A stretch of DNA of 5,756 nucleotides from Helicobacteraceae bacterium (lineage in GTDB: Bacteria > Campylobacterota > Campylobacteria > Campylobacterales > Sulfurimonadaceae): the NCBI GenBank assembly GCA_027057185.1, contig JALUJE010000008.1:1-5756 (forward strand), written 5' to 3'. The first letter of the stretch is position 1; every line of letters begins with the position of its first letter. The position numbers were made by a program, and so were the translations under genes. The notes beneath the pieces are model-generated. The model saw only the letters and a list, made by a program, of their open reading frames with translations, was not told the origin of the DNA and made no database searches. Shown here piece by piece: positions 1 to 5,756 of the stretch.

Positions 1-126
1 ATTCAGGAAAATTATTAAAAAATAGGAAATAAAATATTTAGTGAGAATTTTTAGCAAAATTATTTGTTTGTAGGTATTTTTATATTAAAACAGGATTAGT
101 TAAAAGGAAAAGATAATGGTTCGACA
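1..126. other. AT-rich noncoding leader region before the DUF218 gene
   Basis: This stretch is much richer in A and T than the genes that follow, and no reading frame stays open through it. All three forward frames stop within the first 30 or so bases (TAA at 16-18, TAG at 23-25, TAA at 28-30). The first few codons could therefore be the tail of an upstream gene, but nothing recognisable is left to judge. The 3' part holds a weak promoter candidate and an AGGA ribosome binding site. No terminator hairpin is visible. Confidence 0.6.
81..86 (+). promoter_or_regulatory. Candidate -10 element upstream of the DUF218 gene
   Basis: The hexamer TATATT follows a T-rich stretch (61-80), the arrangement common in epsilonproteobacterial sigma-70 promoters, where the -35 box is poorly conserved. 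No TTGACA-like element lies 16-18 bases upstream. In such an AT-rich region a match like this arises easily by chance, so this is a weak call. Confidence 0.2.
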
Positions 127-142
127 ATGCTTAAGTCGGTGA
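105..142 (+). other. Ribosome binding site and 8-codon mini-ORF overlapping the start of the DUF218 gene
   Basis: An AGGA motif at 105-108 sits 7 bases before an ATG at 116. That ATG opens an eight-codon frame (MVRQCLSR) ending in TGA at 140-142. The stop overlaps an ATG at 142-144, which is Met6 of the DUF218 protein, forming TGATG. The first DUF218 ATG (127) lies 18 bases from the AGGA, which is too far for efficient initiation. Either the mini-ORF feeds ribosomes to the gene by reinitiation at 142, or it is a chance frame and the gene is simply translated weakly. Confidence 0.25.
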
Positions 143-798
143 TGATAGTTCTATTTTTAATCTCTCTGGGAGGCGTTCTCTTTGTAAATCTGGGAAGGTT
201 TATTGATGTGACACAAGCACCGGAAGAAGCTGATATTATCGTGGCTTTGGGTGGGGATTCCGGGTGCCGTTTGCAAAAAGCACTTGCATTATATCAACAA
301 GGCTATGCAAGGTCTCAGAAGATACTCTACACTGGGGGTGATGCTATTTCCAAGTGGCTGGATGCCTCTATGAGTAAGCGACACTATCTAATACATCACG
401 GTGTTGGGCGTGAGCATATTGTTTCTGTTAATACAACGCTGGTGAGCAACACGATGGAAGAAGTTTATTTTGTTCAGAAGTATCTACTGAAGCACCATTA
501 CCGCAAGGTGATGTTTGTTAGCCATCCGCAGCATTCCAGACGGATTGCTGCACTGGCGAAGATGGTGGCTGATTATGGGGCAGACGCTCTGCAGATTGAA
601 ATTGTGAGTTGTGAACCGAAGTGGTGGAACCGAGCCTGCTATTTTAAAAACGAGACGGCTCTTAAGGTAACACTTCGTGAATTGGCAAAGTTGGTTTACA
701 ATCTCTTAAAGTATGGCACCCCGTTACGCCACTATACGCGTTATGTTCAAGAAGATAAAACACGGTTGTGGGATCAGGCTATGGAACAGTTGCCCTAG
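127..798 (+). CDS. YdcF/SanA/ElyC-like DUF218 membrane-anchored protein
   Basis: This 223-residue protein looks like the DUF218 (YdcF/SanA/ElyC) family, whose members are linked to envelope and polysaccharide functions but whose reaction is not established. Residues 5-22 form one hydrophobic segment after a short basic start, so the domain probably lies outside the cytoplasmic membrane. Next come the family's first strand and loop (ADIIVALGGD, 35-44), a variant of the central Asn-Thr-x-Glu-Glu motif (NTMEE, 108-112), the His-containing loop SHPQHSRR (132-139), and the C-terminal Trp/Glu region (PKWW at 164-167, NETALKV shortly after). Length and domain order are normal. No start codon lies upstream in frame before a stop at 97-99. 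ATG 127 keeps the whole anchor but has a poorly spaced ribosome binding site; ATG 142 is the alternative. An 86-base gap separates it from pgi. A sugar-cluster neighbourhood suggests, without proving, a role in surface glycan metabolism. Confidence 0.8.
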   Translation: MLKSVMIVLFLISLGGVLFVNLGRFIDVTQAPEEADIIVALGGDSGCRLQKALALYQQGYARSQKILYTGGDAISKWLDASMSKRHYLIHHGVGREHIVSVNTTLVSNTMEEVYFVQKYLLKHHYRKVMFVSHPQHSRRIAALAKMVADYGADALQIEIVSCEPKWWNRACYFKNETALKVTLRELAKLVYNLLKYGTPLRHYTRYVQEDKTRLWDQAMEQLP

Positions 799-801
799 TA
801 A

Positions 802-807
802 TATAAT
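802..807 (+). promoter_or_regulatory. Candidate -10 element for pgi
   Basis: A perfect TATAAT hexamer lies three bases after the DUF218 stop codon and 77 bases before the pgi start. No good -35 box is found 16-18 bases upstream, which is not unusual if the host is epsilonproteobacterial. A second, weaker hexamer (TAAAAT, 850-855) is closer to pgi. Either could serve, and transcription could also read through from the upstream gene because no terminator is visible. Confidence 0.35.
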
Positions 808-884
808 GTTTGGTACTGACAGTTTAACGTAGCTTAATCTTTAACAGGATAAAATGAGTCTTTTAAATATAAGGCGAAAAACAG

Positions 885-2087
885 ATGACACAGACAACAA
901 ATTTCCGTCCGATTATGTCGGATGCCATGCTTTTTGAAGCGATTGAAGCAGAAAAAACTTCTGTAGGTTACTACACATTACCGTTTCAAGATACCGCGAG
1001 AATTAAAGCATATGCGGCAACCGTAACGCAGAAACATATTGCCATTATCGGTATTGGCGGCAGCACGTTGGGAACGTATGCCATTTACTCGTTTTTAAGA
1101 GATGCTACGGTGTTACCGAAAACGCTGCATTTTTTTGAAAGTACCGACCCGTTGGATATTGGTGCGCGGCTTAAGTTTATTGATCTGGAGAACACGCTTT
1201 TTGTTGTTGTCAGCAAGTCCGGAACAACGGTGGAGACGCTCTCCATTTTTAAATATCTTCATTCCCTAGTCACTATTGATAAAGACAATTGTGTCATTAT
1301 TACCGAATCTGATTCATCACTTAATAGTTACGCACTGAGCGAGGGCATTCGTACATTTGAAATTCCTAAAAATGTAGGAGGAAGATTTTCGGTCTTTTCT
1401 CCCGTTGGTCTGGTGCCTCTGGCAATTGTCGGTGTTAATATTGATGCACTTTTGGAGGCAGCAGCAGAAGTGCATGACTCCTTTTTCTCCAGAGACGAAG
1501 TCTATGACAACCTCATGAAAAAGGCGCGGTTCTTAGTAGAAAACAAAAACGAGTACAATATTAACGTTATCTTCAGTTATTCTACAATGCTGGAGGGATT
1601 TAACCAGTGGTACGTTCAGCTATGGGGGGAATCTTTAGGAAAAGTTGATGCGACCGGTACGAAACAGGGGCTGACTCCGGTGGGTCTGATTGGACCGGTG
1701 GATCAGCATTCGTTTTTGCAACTTATTGTTGAAGGGGTTCGTGACAAAACCGTTACTTTTGTGGTGATTGATGATTTTTTCTCGTCAGCCATGATTCCAG
1801 AGATCACATTAAAGGGTTTGGAATCAACCGACAATGTTAATGCCATCACATTTTCAAAACTCATACAGATGCAGGCGGAGGCAACTATTGAGGCGATAGA
1901 TGCATTACAAGATGTTCCTTTTGATGTGATTACCGTTGCCAAAGTCAATGAAGCCAATATTGCCAAGTTAATGTACAGTTATGAGCTTTTAACTTCATTG
2001 TGCGCCAAACTAATGGGCATCAATGCGTACAATCAGCCGGGAGTGGAATCCGGAAAAATTATTTTAAAAAAGAAGTTGAAAACGTAA
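885..2087 (+). CDS. pgi: Glucose-6-phosphate isomerase (short form)
   Basis: This cytoplasmic enzyme interconverts glucose-6-phosphate and fructose-6-phosphate, linking central metabolism to UDP-glucose and amino-sugar precursors. The 400-residue product has the two sugar-isomerase (SIS) folds. Visible motifs are GIGGS (56-60), the phosphate-binding loop SKSGTTVE (110-117), GGRFSVFSPVGL in the family signature region, and WGESLGK with the candidate base Glu249. The ring-opening His is in DQHSF (His275), and the C-terminal active-site Lys is in ESGK (Lys391). It is far shorter than the roughly 550-residue enterobacterial enzyme but fits the compact forms I associate with Campylobacterota. All key residues are present, so it should be active. 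The start is supported by AAGGCG at 871-876, about 8 bases before the ATG. It lies between the DUF218 gene and the nucleotide-sugar unit and probably supplies hexose phosphate to that pathway. Confidence 0.95.
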   Translation: MTQTTNFRPIMSDAMLFEAIEAEKTSVGYYTLPFQDTARIKAYAATVTQKHIAIIGIGGSTLGTYAIYSFLRDATVLPKTLHFFESTDPLDIGARLKFIDLENTLFVVVSKSGTTVETLSIFKYLHSLVTIDKDNCVIITESDSSLNSYALSEGIRTFEIPKNVGGRFSVFSPVGLVPLAIVGVNIDALLEAAAEVHDSFFSRDEVYDNLMKKARFLVENKNEYNINVIFSYSTMLEGFNQWYVQLWGESLGKVDATGTKQGLTPVGLIGPVDQHSFLQLIVEGVRDKTVTFVVIDDFFSSAMIPEITLKGLESTDNVNAITFSKLIQMQAEATIEAIDALQDVPFDVITVAKVNEANIAKLMYSYELLTSLCAKLMGINAYNQPGVESGKIILKKKLKT

Positions 2088-2114
2088 ACCTTTAGCAAAT
2101 AACAAGTGAAATTT

Positions 2115-2123
2115 TGGTAGAAT
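2115..2123 (+). promoter_or_regulatory. Candidate extended -10 promoter for the wecC-ugd-epimerase unit
   Basis: The sequence TGGTAGAAT matches an extended -10 element: TG, one base, then TAGAAT at 2118-2123. It lies 28 bases after the pgi stop and 44 bases before the preferred wecC start, giving an expected transcript start near 2130 and a leader of about 38 bases. No strong -35 box is seen, as expected for an extended -10 promoter. It would drive the three downstream genes together. Confidence 0.45.
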
Positions 2124-2133
2124 ACGCGAAAAA

Positions 2134-2144
2134 TTTACATGTAA
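2134..2144. promoter_or_regulatory. Palindrome in the wecC leader, possible operator
   Basis: TTACATGTAA (2135-2144) is a perfect 10-base palindrome preceded by one more T. It lies just downstream of the candidate -10 box, around +5 to +15 of the expected transcript. That is a typical place for a repressor site. The same core recurs inside ugd at 4482-4493. No regulator gene is in the window, and short AT-rich palindromes also arise by chance. Confidence 0.3.
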
Positions 2145-2167
2145 CTATTAAGTTAGAAAGTGATTTT

Positions 2168-3373
2168 ATGAAACAACGAGCGACCGTTTGTGTCATGGGC
2201 TTGGGGTATATTGGATTGCCGACAGCAGCACTGCTGGCTAATAGAGGCTACGATGTCCACGGTGTTGATGTGGTACAAAGTACGGTTGATACCATTAACC
2301 AAGGGAAGATTCATATTGTTGAACCTGAACTCGATACCTTTGTCCGTTCCGCCGCGAATTCGGGACACCTGAAAGCAGATGTAACCCCAAAAGAAGCCGA
2401 TATCTATATTATTGCCGTACCGACTCCGTTTCATGAGGGGTTTGTACCCAATATTGATTACGTGGTTTCCGCAACCCAGGCTATCGCACCTTATATCCAA
2501 TCGGGTAATATCGTCATCTTGGAATCGACCTCTCCCGTGGGTACGACCGCCAAAGTTAATGACGTGCTCCAAAGTAGCGGCGTGGATGTTCGTGACATCC
2601 ATGTAGCCCACTGCCCAGAACGAGTGCTTCCAGGGCATATTATGCGAGAGTTGGTAGAGAATGATCGTATTGTCGGTGGTATAACCCCCGAAGCAACGGA
2701 AGCAACGGTGGCATTTTATAAAACCTTTGTGAGCGGTGAAGTCCTACAGACAGACGCCGCTACCGCAGAGATGGCAAAACTGACCGAAAACAGCTATCGT
2801 GATGTGAATATTGCCTTTGCTAATGAACTTTCCATCCTGTGCGATACCTTCAATATTGATGTTTGGGAGCTGATTGCACTTGCCAACCGCCATCCGCGTG
2901 TTAACATCTTACAACCCGGTGCCGGCGTGGGTGGACACTGTATTGCAGTGGACCCTTGGTTTATTGTGCATGCCGGAGGAGATGAAGCTAAAATCATTCG
3001 TACGGCTCGTGACGTCAATAACTATAAAACAGAATGGGTCATTGAGAAGATCAAAAACGCAGCACTAAATGTTGAAAAAGAGAACGGAAGAAAAGCAAAA
3101 GTAGCCTGTATGGGGTTAGCATTTAAACCCGATATTGATGATCTCAGAGAAGCTCCGGCTCTTTATATTGCACGACAACTAAAAGCAGACGGTGTTACGG
3201 TGCTTGCAGTAGAGCCAAATATTGAACGTCATAATGAGTTTGAGATTACAACAGACAGTGATGCAATAGAGCAGGCAGATGTCATTGTATTTCTGGTTGC
3301 ACATAAAGAGTTCCGAGGTATTCGGATTTTTGGTAAAGAAGTATTAGATTTTTGTGGGGTGATGAATAGATGA
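2168..3373 (+). CDS. wecC: UDP-N-acetyl-D-mannosamine dehydrogenase
   Basis: This enzyme should oxidise UDP-ManNAc twice at C6 with NAD to give UDP-ManNAcA, an acidic sugar donor for surface polysaccharides. The 401-residue product has an N-terminal NAD Rossmann loop (GLGYIG, 11-16), AVPTPF, STSPVGTT, and HCPERVLPG (Cys149 onward). The catalytic Cys258 sits in GVGGHCIAVDPWF, and GLAFKPDIDDLREAP lies in the C-terminal domain. The HCPERVLPG and GGHCIAVDPWF forms separate WecC from UDP-glucose dehydrogenase (NPEFLKEG and GGSCFPKD). I chose ATG 2168 because it places the Rossmann loop at the usual distance from the N terminus. The in-frame TTG at 2114 would add 18 residues encoded over the promoter candidate. 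The Shine-Dalgarno is weak (AGAAAG, 2155-2160). The 3' end overlaps ugd by ATGA. The partner UDP-GlcNAc 2-epimerase (wecB) is not in the window. A related UDP-HexNAc dehydrogenase specificity cannot be excluded. Confidence 0.9.
   Translation: MKQRATVCVMGLGYIGLPTAALLANRGYDVHGVDVVQSTVDTINQGKIHIVEPELDTFVRSAANSGHLKADVTPKEADIYIIAVPTPFHEGFVPNIDYVVSATQAIAPYIQSGNIVILESTSPVGTTAKVNDVLQSSGVDVRDIHVAHCPERVLPGHIMRELVENDRIVGGITPEATEATVAFYKTFVSGEVLQTDAATAEMAKLTENSYRDVNIAFANELSILCDTFNIDVWELIALANRHPRVNILQPGAGVGGHCIAVDPWFIVHAGGDEAKIIRTARDVNNYKTEWVIEKIKNAALNVEKENGRKAKVACMGLAFKPDIDDLREAPALYIARQLKADGVTVLAVEPNIERHNEFEITTDSDAIEQADVIVFLVAHKEFRGIRIFGKEVLDFCGVMNR
3356..3363 (+). promoter_or_regulatory. Ribosome binding site of ugd inside the wecC end
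   Basis: GGGGTGAT matches the anti-Shine-Dalgarno complement well and lies 6 bases before the ugd ATG. It is embedded in the last codons of wecC. Together with the ATGA stop/start overlap, this supports ATG 3370 and translational coupling of ugd to wecC. Confidence 0.65.
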
Positions 3374-4695
3374 AAATAGCAGTAATTGGTACGGGTTATG
3401 TTGGGTTAGTAAGTGGTGCATGCTTTGCACAGATGGGAAACAGGGTAGTTTGTGTTGATATTGACGAAGCAAAAATCTCCAACTTAAGAGAGGGTATTGT
3501 CCCTATATATGAACCGGGTCTAGAATCCATGGTGCTTCAAAATTATGAGCGGGGCACACTCTCTTTTACCACCAATACACAAGAAGCGATAGAGAATTCC
3601 AATATTGTTTTTATTGCCGTTGGCACTCCCATGGGAGAAGACGGCAGTGCAGATCTTCAGTATGTTCTGGCGGTAGCACAAAGTATCGGCCGCTATATGA
3701 ACGACTATATGGTGGTTGTAGACAAATCAACGGTACCGGTGGGAACGGCCGACAAGGTTCAGCTGGCTATTCAAAATGAGCTGGATAGTCGAGGAGTTGA
3801 TACTGCGTTTGACATGGTCTCCAATCCGGAGTTTTTAAAAGAAGGTGCTGCCATTGAAGATTTTATGAAACCAGATCGTGTTGTTATAGGAGCGCAAAAT
3901 GATAGAGCCATGCAGATCATGCGAGAGTTGTATGCCCCGTTTATGAAGAGTCATGAGCGATTTATTGCGATGGACATCAAAAGTGCCGAGATGACGAAAT
4001 ATGCGGCAAATGCCATGTTGGCTACGAAAATTTCATTTATGAACGAAATGTCCAATATTTGTGAGCGGGTCGGGGCTGATATTAATAAAGTACGTAACGG
4101 CATTGGCTCGGACAGTCGTATTGGGTATAGTTTTATTTACCCGGGTTGTGGTTATGGAGGCTCATGTTTTCCCAAAGATGTGCAGGCTCTGGCAAAAACG
4201 GCAAAGGATCGAGGGTATACACCACGAATTCTGGATGCGGTTGAGGCGGTAAACTATGACCAGAAAAAGGTTATTGCCAATAAAGTGATACAGCGCTTTG
4301 GTGAAAACCTTTCAGGAAAAACATTCGCTGTTTGGGGGCTTGCGTTTAAACCGGAGACGGATGATATGCGAGAAGCATCATCGATTACCATTATCAATGC
4401 CTTAACTTCACGAGGTGCTAGCGTTGTCGCGTATGACCCTAAAGCGCGCCATGAGGCAGAGAGTTATTACTTAAAAGATAATTTACATGTAAAATATGTC
4501 CATAGCAAATATGATGCACTCGATGGCGCGGATGCACTGATTCTGGTGACCGAATGGCAGGAGTTTCGAAGTCCGGATTTCGGTGAAATTTCCAAGCGCC
4601 TCCAACAGCAGATTTTTTTTGATGGACGCAATCAGTTTGACAAGACTCGCATGAATGCACTTGGATTTGAATATTTTCAGATAGGGGTGCAATAA
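3370..4695 (+). CDS. ugd: UDP-glucose 6-dehydrogenase
   Basis: This cytoplasmic enzyme oxidises UDP-glucose to UDP-glucuronate with two NAD. The 441-residue product has the usual bacterial length and three-part architecture. It begins with the NAD-binding GTGYVG directly after MKIAVI, followed by AVGTPMGEDGSADL and KSTVPVGT. Next are NPEFLKEG (152-159, with Glu154), AEMTKYAAN (206-214, with Lys210 and Asn214), and the catalytic Cys266 in GYGGSCFPKD. The C-terminal domain has GLAFKPETDDMREA and a late DGRNQFD segment. All expected active-site residues are present. The start at 3370 is fixed by the overlap with the wecC stop and the GGGGTGAT ribosome binding site. It is paralogous to the preceding wecC but carries a clearly different set of substrate motifs. 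Its product is the natural substrate of the epimerase that follows directly, so the two form a UDP-glucose to UDP-galacturonate route. Confidence 0.95.
   Translation: MKIAVIGTGYVGLVSGACFAQMGNRVVCVDIDEAKISNLREGIVPIYEPGLESMVLQNYERGTLSFTTNTQEAIENSNIVFIAVGTPMGEDGSADLQYVLAVAQSIGRYMNDYMVVVDKSTVPVGTADKVQLAIQNELDSRGVDTAFDMVSNPEFLKEGAAIEDFMKPDRVVIGAQNDRAMQIMRELYAPFMKSHERFIAMDIKSAEMTKYAANAMLATKISFMNEMSNICERVGADINKVRNGIGSDSRIGYSFIYPGCGYGGSCFPKDVQALAKTAKDRGYTPRILDAVEAVNYDQKKVIANKVIQRFGENLSGKTFAVWGLAFKPETDDMREASSITIINALTSRGASVVAYDPKARHEAESYYLKDNLHVKYVHSKYDALDGADALILVTEWQEFRSPDFGEISKRLQQQIFFDGRNQFDKTRMNALGFEYFQIGVQ
4482..4493. repeat. Second copy of the TTACATGTAA palindrome, inside ugd
   Basis: TTTACATGTAAA is a perfect 12-base palindrome within the ugd coding sequence. 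Thirteen bases (AATTTACATGTAA, 4480-4492) are identical to 2132-2144 in the wecC leader. It encodes part of a plain stretch of protein (DNLHVKY), so coincidence is possible. As an operator pair, the two sites would be about 2.3 kb apart. Confidence 0.3.
4684..4689 (+). promoter_or_regulatory. Ribosome binding site of the epimerase gene inside the ugd end
   Basis: GGGGTG lies 6 bases before the ATG at 4696, within the last codons of ugd. It repeats the GGGGTG core and spacing used by ugd itself. With the stop codon and next start directly abutting (TAAATG), it indicates coupled translation of the two genes. Confidence 0.6.
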
Positions 4696-5756
4696 ATGAA
4701 AATTCTGGTAACCGGAACTGCCGGATTTATTGGGTTTCATCTTGCACGACGACTTCTTGAGCGGGGAGATGAAGTTGTTGGAATGGATAACATCAACGAC
4801 TACTATGATGTAAACCTGAAGTATGGACGCCTGCAAGAGCTGGGTATTGCGAAAAACAAGATTGAAGAAAACACGCTGGTTGCGTCATCATGCTATGAAA
4901 AACATCATTTCATTAAGTTGGATCTTTCTGACAGAGATGCAATGGAGACTCTTTTTAAAACCGGGGAGTTTGATGCAGTCTGTCATCTTGCCGCCCAAGC
5001 CGGGGTTCGTTACTCCTTGGAAAATCCTCATGCCTATATTCAGAGTAATGTTGTCGGTTTTATGAATATTCTTGAAGGATGTCGCCATCATAATGTGAGT
5101 AATTTATCGTATGCTTCCAGCTCATCGGTATATGGACTCAATAAATCGCAACCGTTTAAAACTGCTGACCATACCGATCACCCGGTCAGTTTGTATGCCG
5201 CAACAAAAAAATCCAATGAGATGATGGCACACACCTATAGTCACCTGTATGGTATTCAGACAACAGGATTGCGTTTTTTTACGGTGTATGGTCCGTGGGG
5301 ACGCCCCGACATGGCACCCATGCTTTTTGCAGACGCTATTTTAAACGATCGCCCTATTAAAGTATTTAACCATGGGAACATGAGCCGGGACTTTACTTAT
5401 ATTGACGATATTGTTAGCGGCATCATCAATGTTATTGATAATCCGGCACAAAGCAGCACAACATGGAAGGCGGAAGCACCAACCCCGGAGAACTCATCGA
5501 GCCCCTATAGAATTTACAATATTGGCAACAGTAGACCGGTGTCGTTGATGAAATTTATTGAGACAATAGAGTCTGCTTTGGGAAAAACTGCACAAAAAAC
5601 AATGCTACCAATGCAAGATGGTGATGTGGTATCAACATATGCAGATGTAAGCGCTTTGGAGCAGGAGTTTGGATACAAACCTGCTACAGACTTGCCTGAA
5701 GGAATTAATTGTTTTATTCAGTGGTATAAATTTTTTTTTAAAGTAAATCATAATAG
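4696..5756 (+). CDS. UDP-glucuronate 4-epimerase-like NAD-dependent epimerase (3' end open)
   Basis: This extended short-chain dehydrogenase (GalE-like) most resembles the CapI/LspL group, which converts UDP-glucuronate to UDP-galacturonate. I translated 353 complete codons without a stop, so the gene runs past the window edge. Visible features are the NAD loop TGTAGFIG (6-13), DNINDYYDVNLKYGRL after the second strand (typical of UDP-uronate epimerases), and HLAAQAGVRYS. The catalytic Ser/Thr region is YASSSSVYG (139-147), with Tyr167 and Lys171 in the YxxxK motif. LRFFTVYGPWGRPDMA (192-207) and SRDFTYIDDI follow. The protein is already at full family length, and the FIQWYK segment near residue 345 resembles the usual last helix, so only a few codons should be missing. 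A nine-T run at 5731-5739 sits in this terminal part and may affect the frame. Specificity for UDP-GlcA is inferred from the motifs and from the adjacent ugd; other GalE-like activities remain possible. Confidence 0.88.
   Translation, partial: MKILVTGTAGFIGFHLARRLLERGDEVVGMDNINDYYDVNLKYGRLQELGIAKNKIEENTLVASSCYEKHHFIKLDLSDRDAMETLFKTGEFDAVCHLAAQAGVRYSLENPHAYIQSNVVGFMNILEGCRHHNVSNLSYASSSSVYGLNKSQPFKTADHTDHPVSLYAATKKSNEMMAHTYSHLYGIQTTGLRFFTVYGPWGRPDMAPMLFADAILNDRPIKVFNHGNMSRDFTYIDDIVSGIINVIDNPAQSSTTWKAEAPTPENSSSPYRIYNIGNSRPVSLMKFIETIESALGKTAQKTMLPMQDGDVVSTYADVSALEQEFGYKPATDLPEGINCFIQWYKFFFKVNHN
5731..5739 (+). repeat. Nine-T homopolymer at the end of the epimerase gene
   Basis: Nine T residues encode Phe-Phe-Phe after WYK. 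As written, the frame stays open to the window edge (KVNHN and beyond). With eight T the gene would stop almost at once (YKFFLK then TAA), and with ten T even sooner (YKFFF then TAA). It is the longest homopolymer noticed in the window. Polymerase slippage or a sequencing error is possible. Confidence 0.7.

Noticed and set aside
8..64. Direct repeat AAAATTATT at 8-16 and 56-64
   Set aside because: Nine bases made only of A and T, in a very AT-rich region, are expected by chance.
1..126. JUMPstart/ops antitermination element before a polysaccharide cluster
   Set aside because: No GGCGGTAGCGTG-like sequence is present here or in the other two intergenic gaps.
799..884. Terminator between the DUF218 gene and pgi
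   Set aside because: The only inverted repeat seen (ACTG-A-CAGT, 815-823) is too short, has a one-base loop, and is not followed by a T run.
2153..2638. Long antisense open frame (161 codons) opposite wecC
   Set aside because: It lies wholly opposite a well-supported gene, its translation shows no recognisable domain, and it is explained by the codon pattern of the sense strand.
3624..3645. TTGGCAC sequence resembling the -24 half of a sigma-54 promoter
   Set aside because: No GC-containing -12 element follows at the right spacing, and it lies inside ugd where it encodes the conserved VGTP motif.
4613..4620. Eight-T run inside ugd as a possible phase-variable tract
   Set aside because: The frame is intact on both sides and encodes a normal Ile-Phe-Phe-Asp segment. 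Seven-T runs also occur in pgi and the epimerase gene, so such tracts are ordinary here.
4483..4836. Antisense open frame (117 codons) opposite the ugd/epimerase junction
   Set aside because: It crosses two confident sense genes that are translationally coupled, and its product has no recognisable features.
4823..5065. Forward frame (80 codons) inside the epimerase region
   Set aside because: It is a shadow frame. The continuous epimerase frame from 4696 carries all the family motifs through this interval.

Overview
The window is a compact, all-forward-strand stretch of a bacterial chromosome. It carries five protein genes for sugar-phosphate and nucleotide-sugar metabolism, typical of the edge of a surface-polysaccharide (capsule, O-antigen or exopolysaccharide) cluster. 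The short (about 400 aa) glucose-6-phosphate isomerase, the AT-rich intergenic DNA, the moderate GC of the genes and the -10-dominated promoter candidates suggest a Campylobacterota (epsilonproteobacterial) organism of the Sulfurimonas/Sulfuricurvum/Sulfurovum kind. That assignment is inferred from protein character, not from a database search.

Layout. Positions 1-126 are very AT-rich and noncoding, with a weak promoter candidate and a ribosome binding site. Positions 127-798 encode a membrane-anchored YdcF/SanA/ElyC-like (DUF218) protein. An 86-base gap with a perfect TATAAT hexamer precedes pgi (885-2087). A second gap of 80 bases (2088-2167) carries an extended -10 promoter candidate and a perfect palindrome. 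After it comes a tightly coupled three-gene unit: wecC (UDP-ManNAc dehydrogenase, best start 2168), ugd (UDP-glucose 6-dehydrogenase, overlapping wecC by the four bases ATGA), and a UDP-glucuronate 4-epimerase-like gene that starts on the base after the ugd stop codon and is still open at the window edge.

How they work together. Pgi interconverts fructose-6-phosphate and glucose-6-phosphate, the branch point towards UDP-GlcNAc and UDP-glucose. WecC would oxidise UDP-ManNAc to UDP-ManNAcA. Ugd would oxidise UDP-glucose to UDP-GlcA, which the last enzyme would epimerise to UDP-GalA. The predicted output is up to three acidic nucleotide sugars for a negatively charged glycan. No glycosyltransferase, polymerase or export gene lies in the window, so the glycan itself cannot be identified.

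I see no RNA gene, mobile element, CRISPR array or convincing terminator, and no sign of an undescribed system. The points most worth a second look are a palindrome shared by the wecC leader and the ugd coding sequence, a nine-T tract at the very end of the epimerase gene, a mini-ORF that takes the only good ribosome binding site before the DUF218 gene, and the side-by-side pair of paralogous dehydrogenases.
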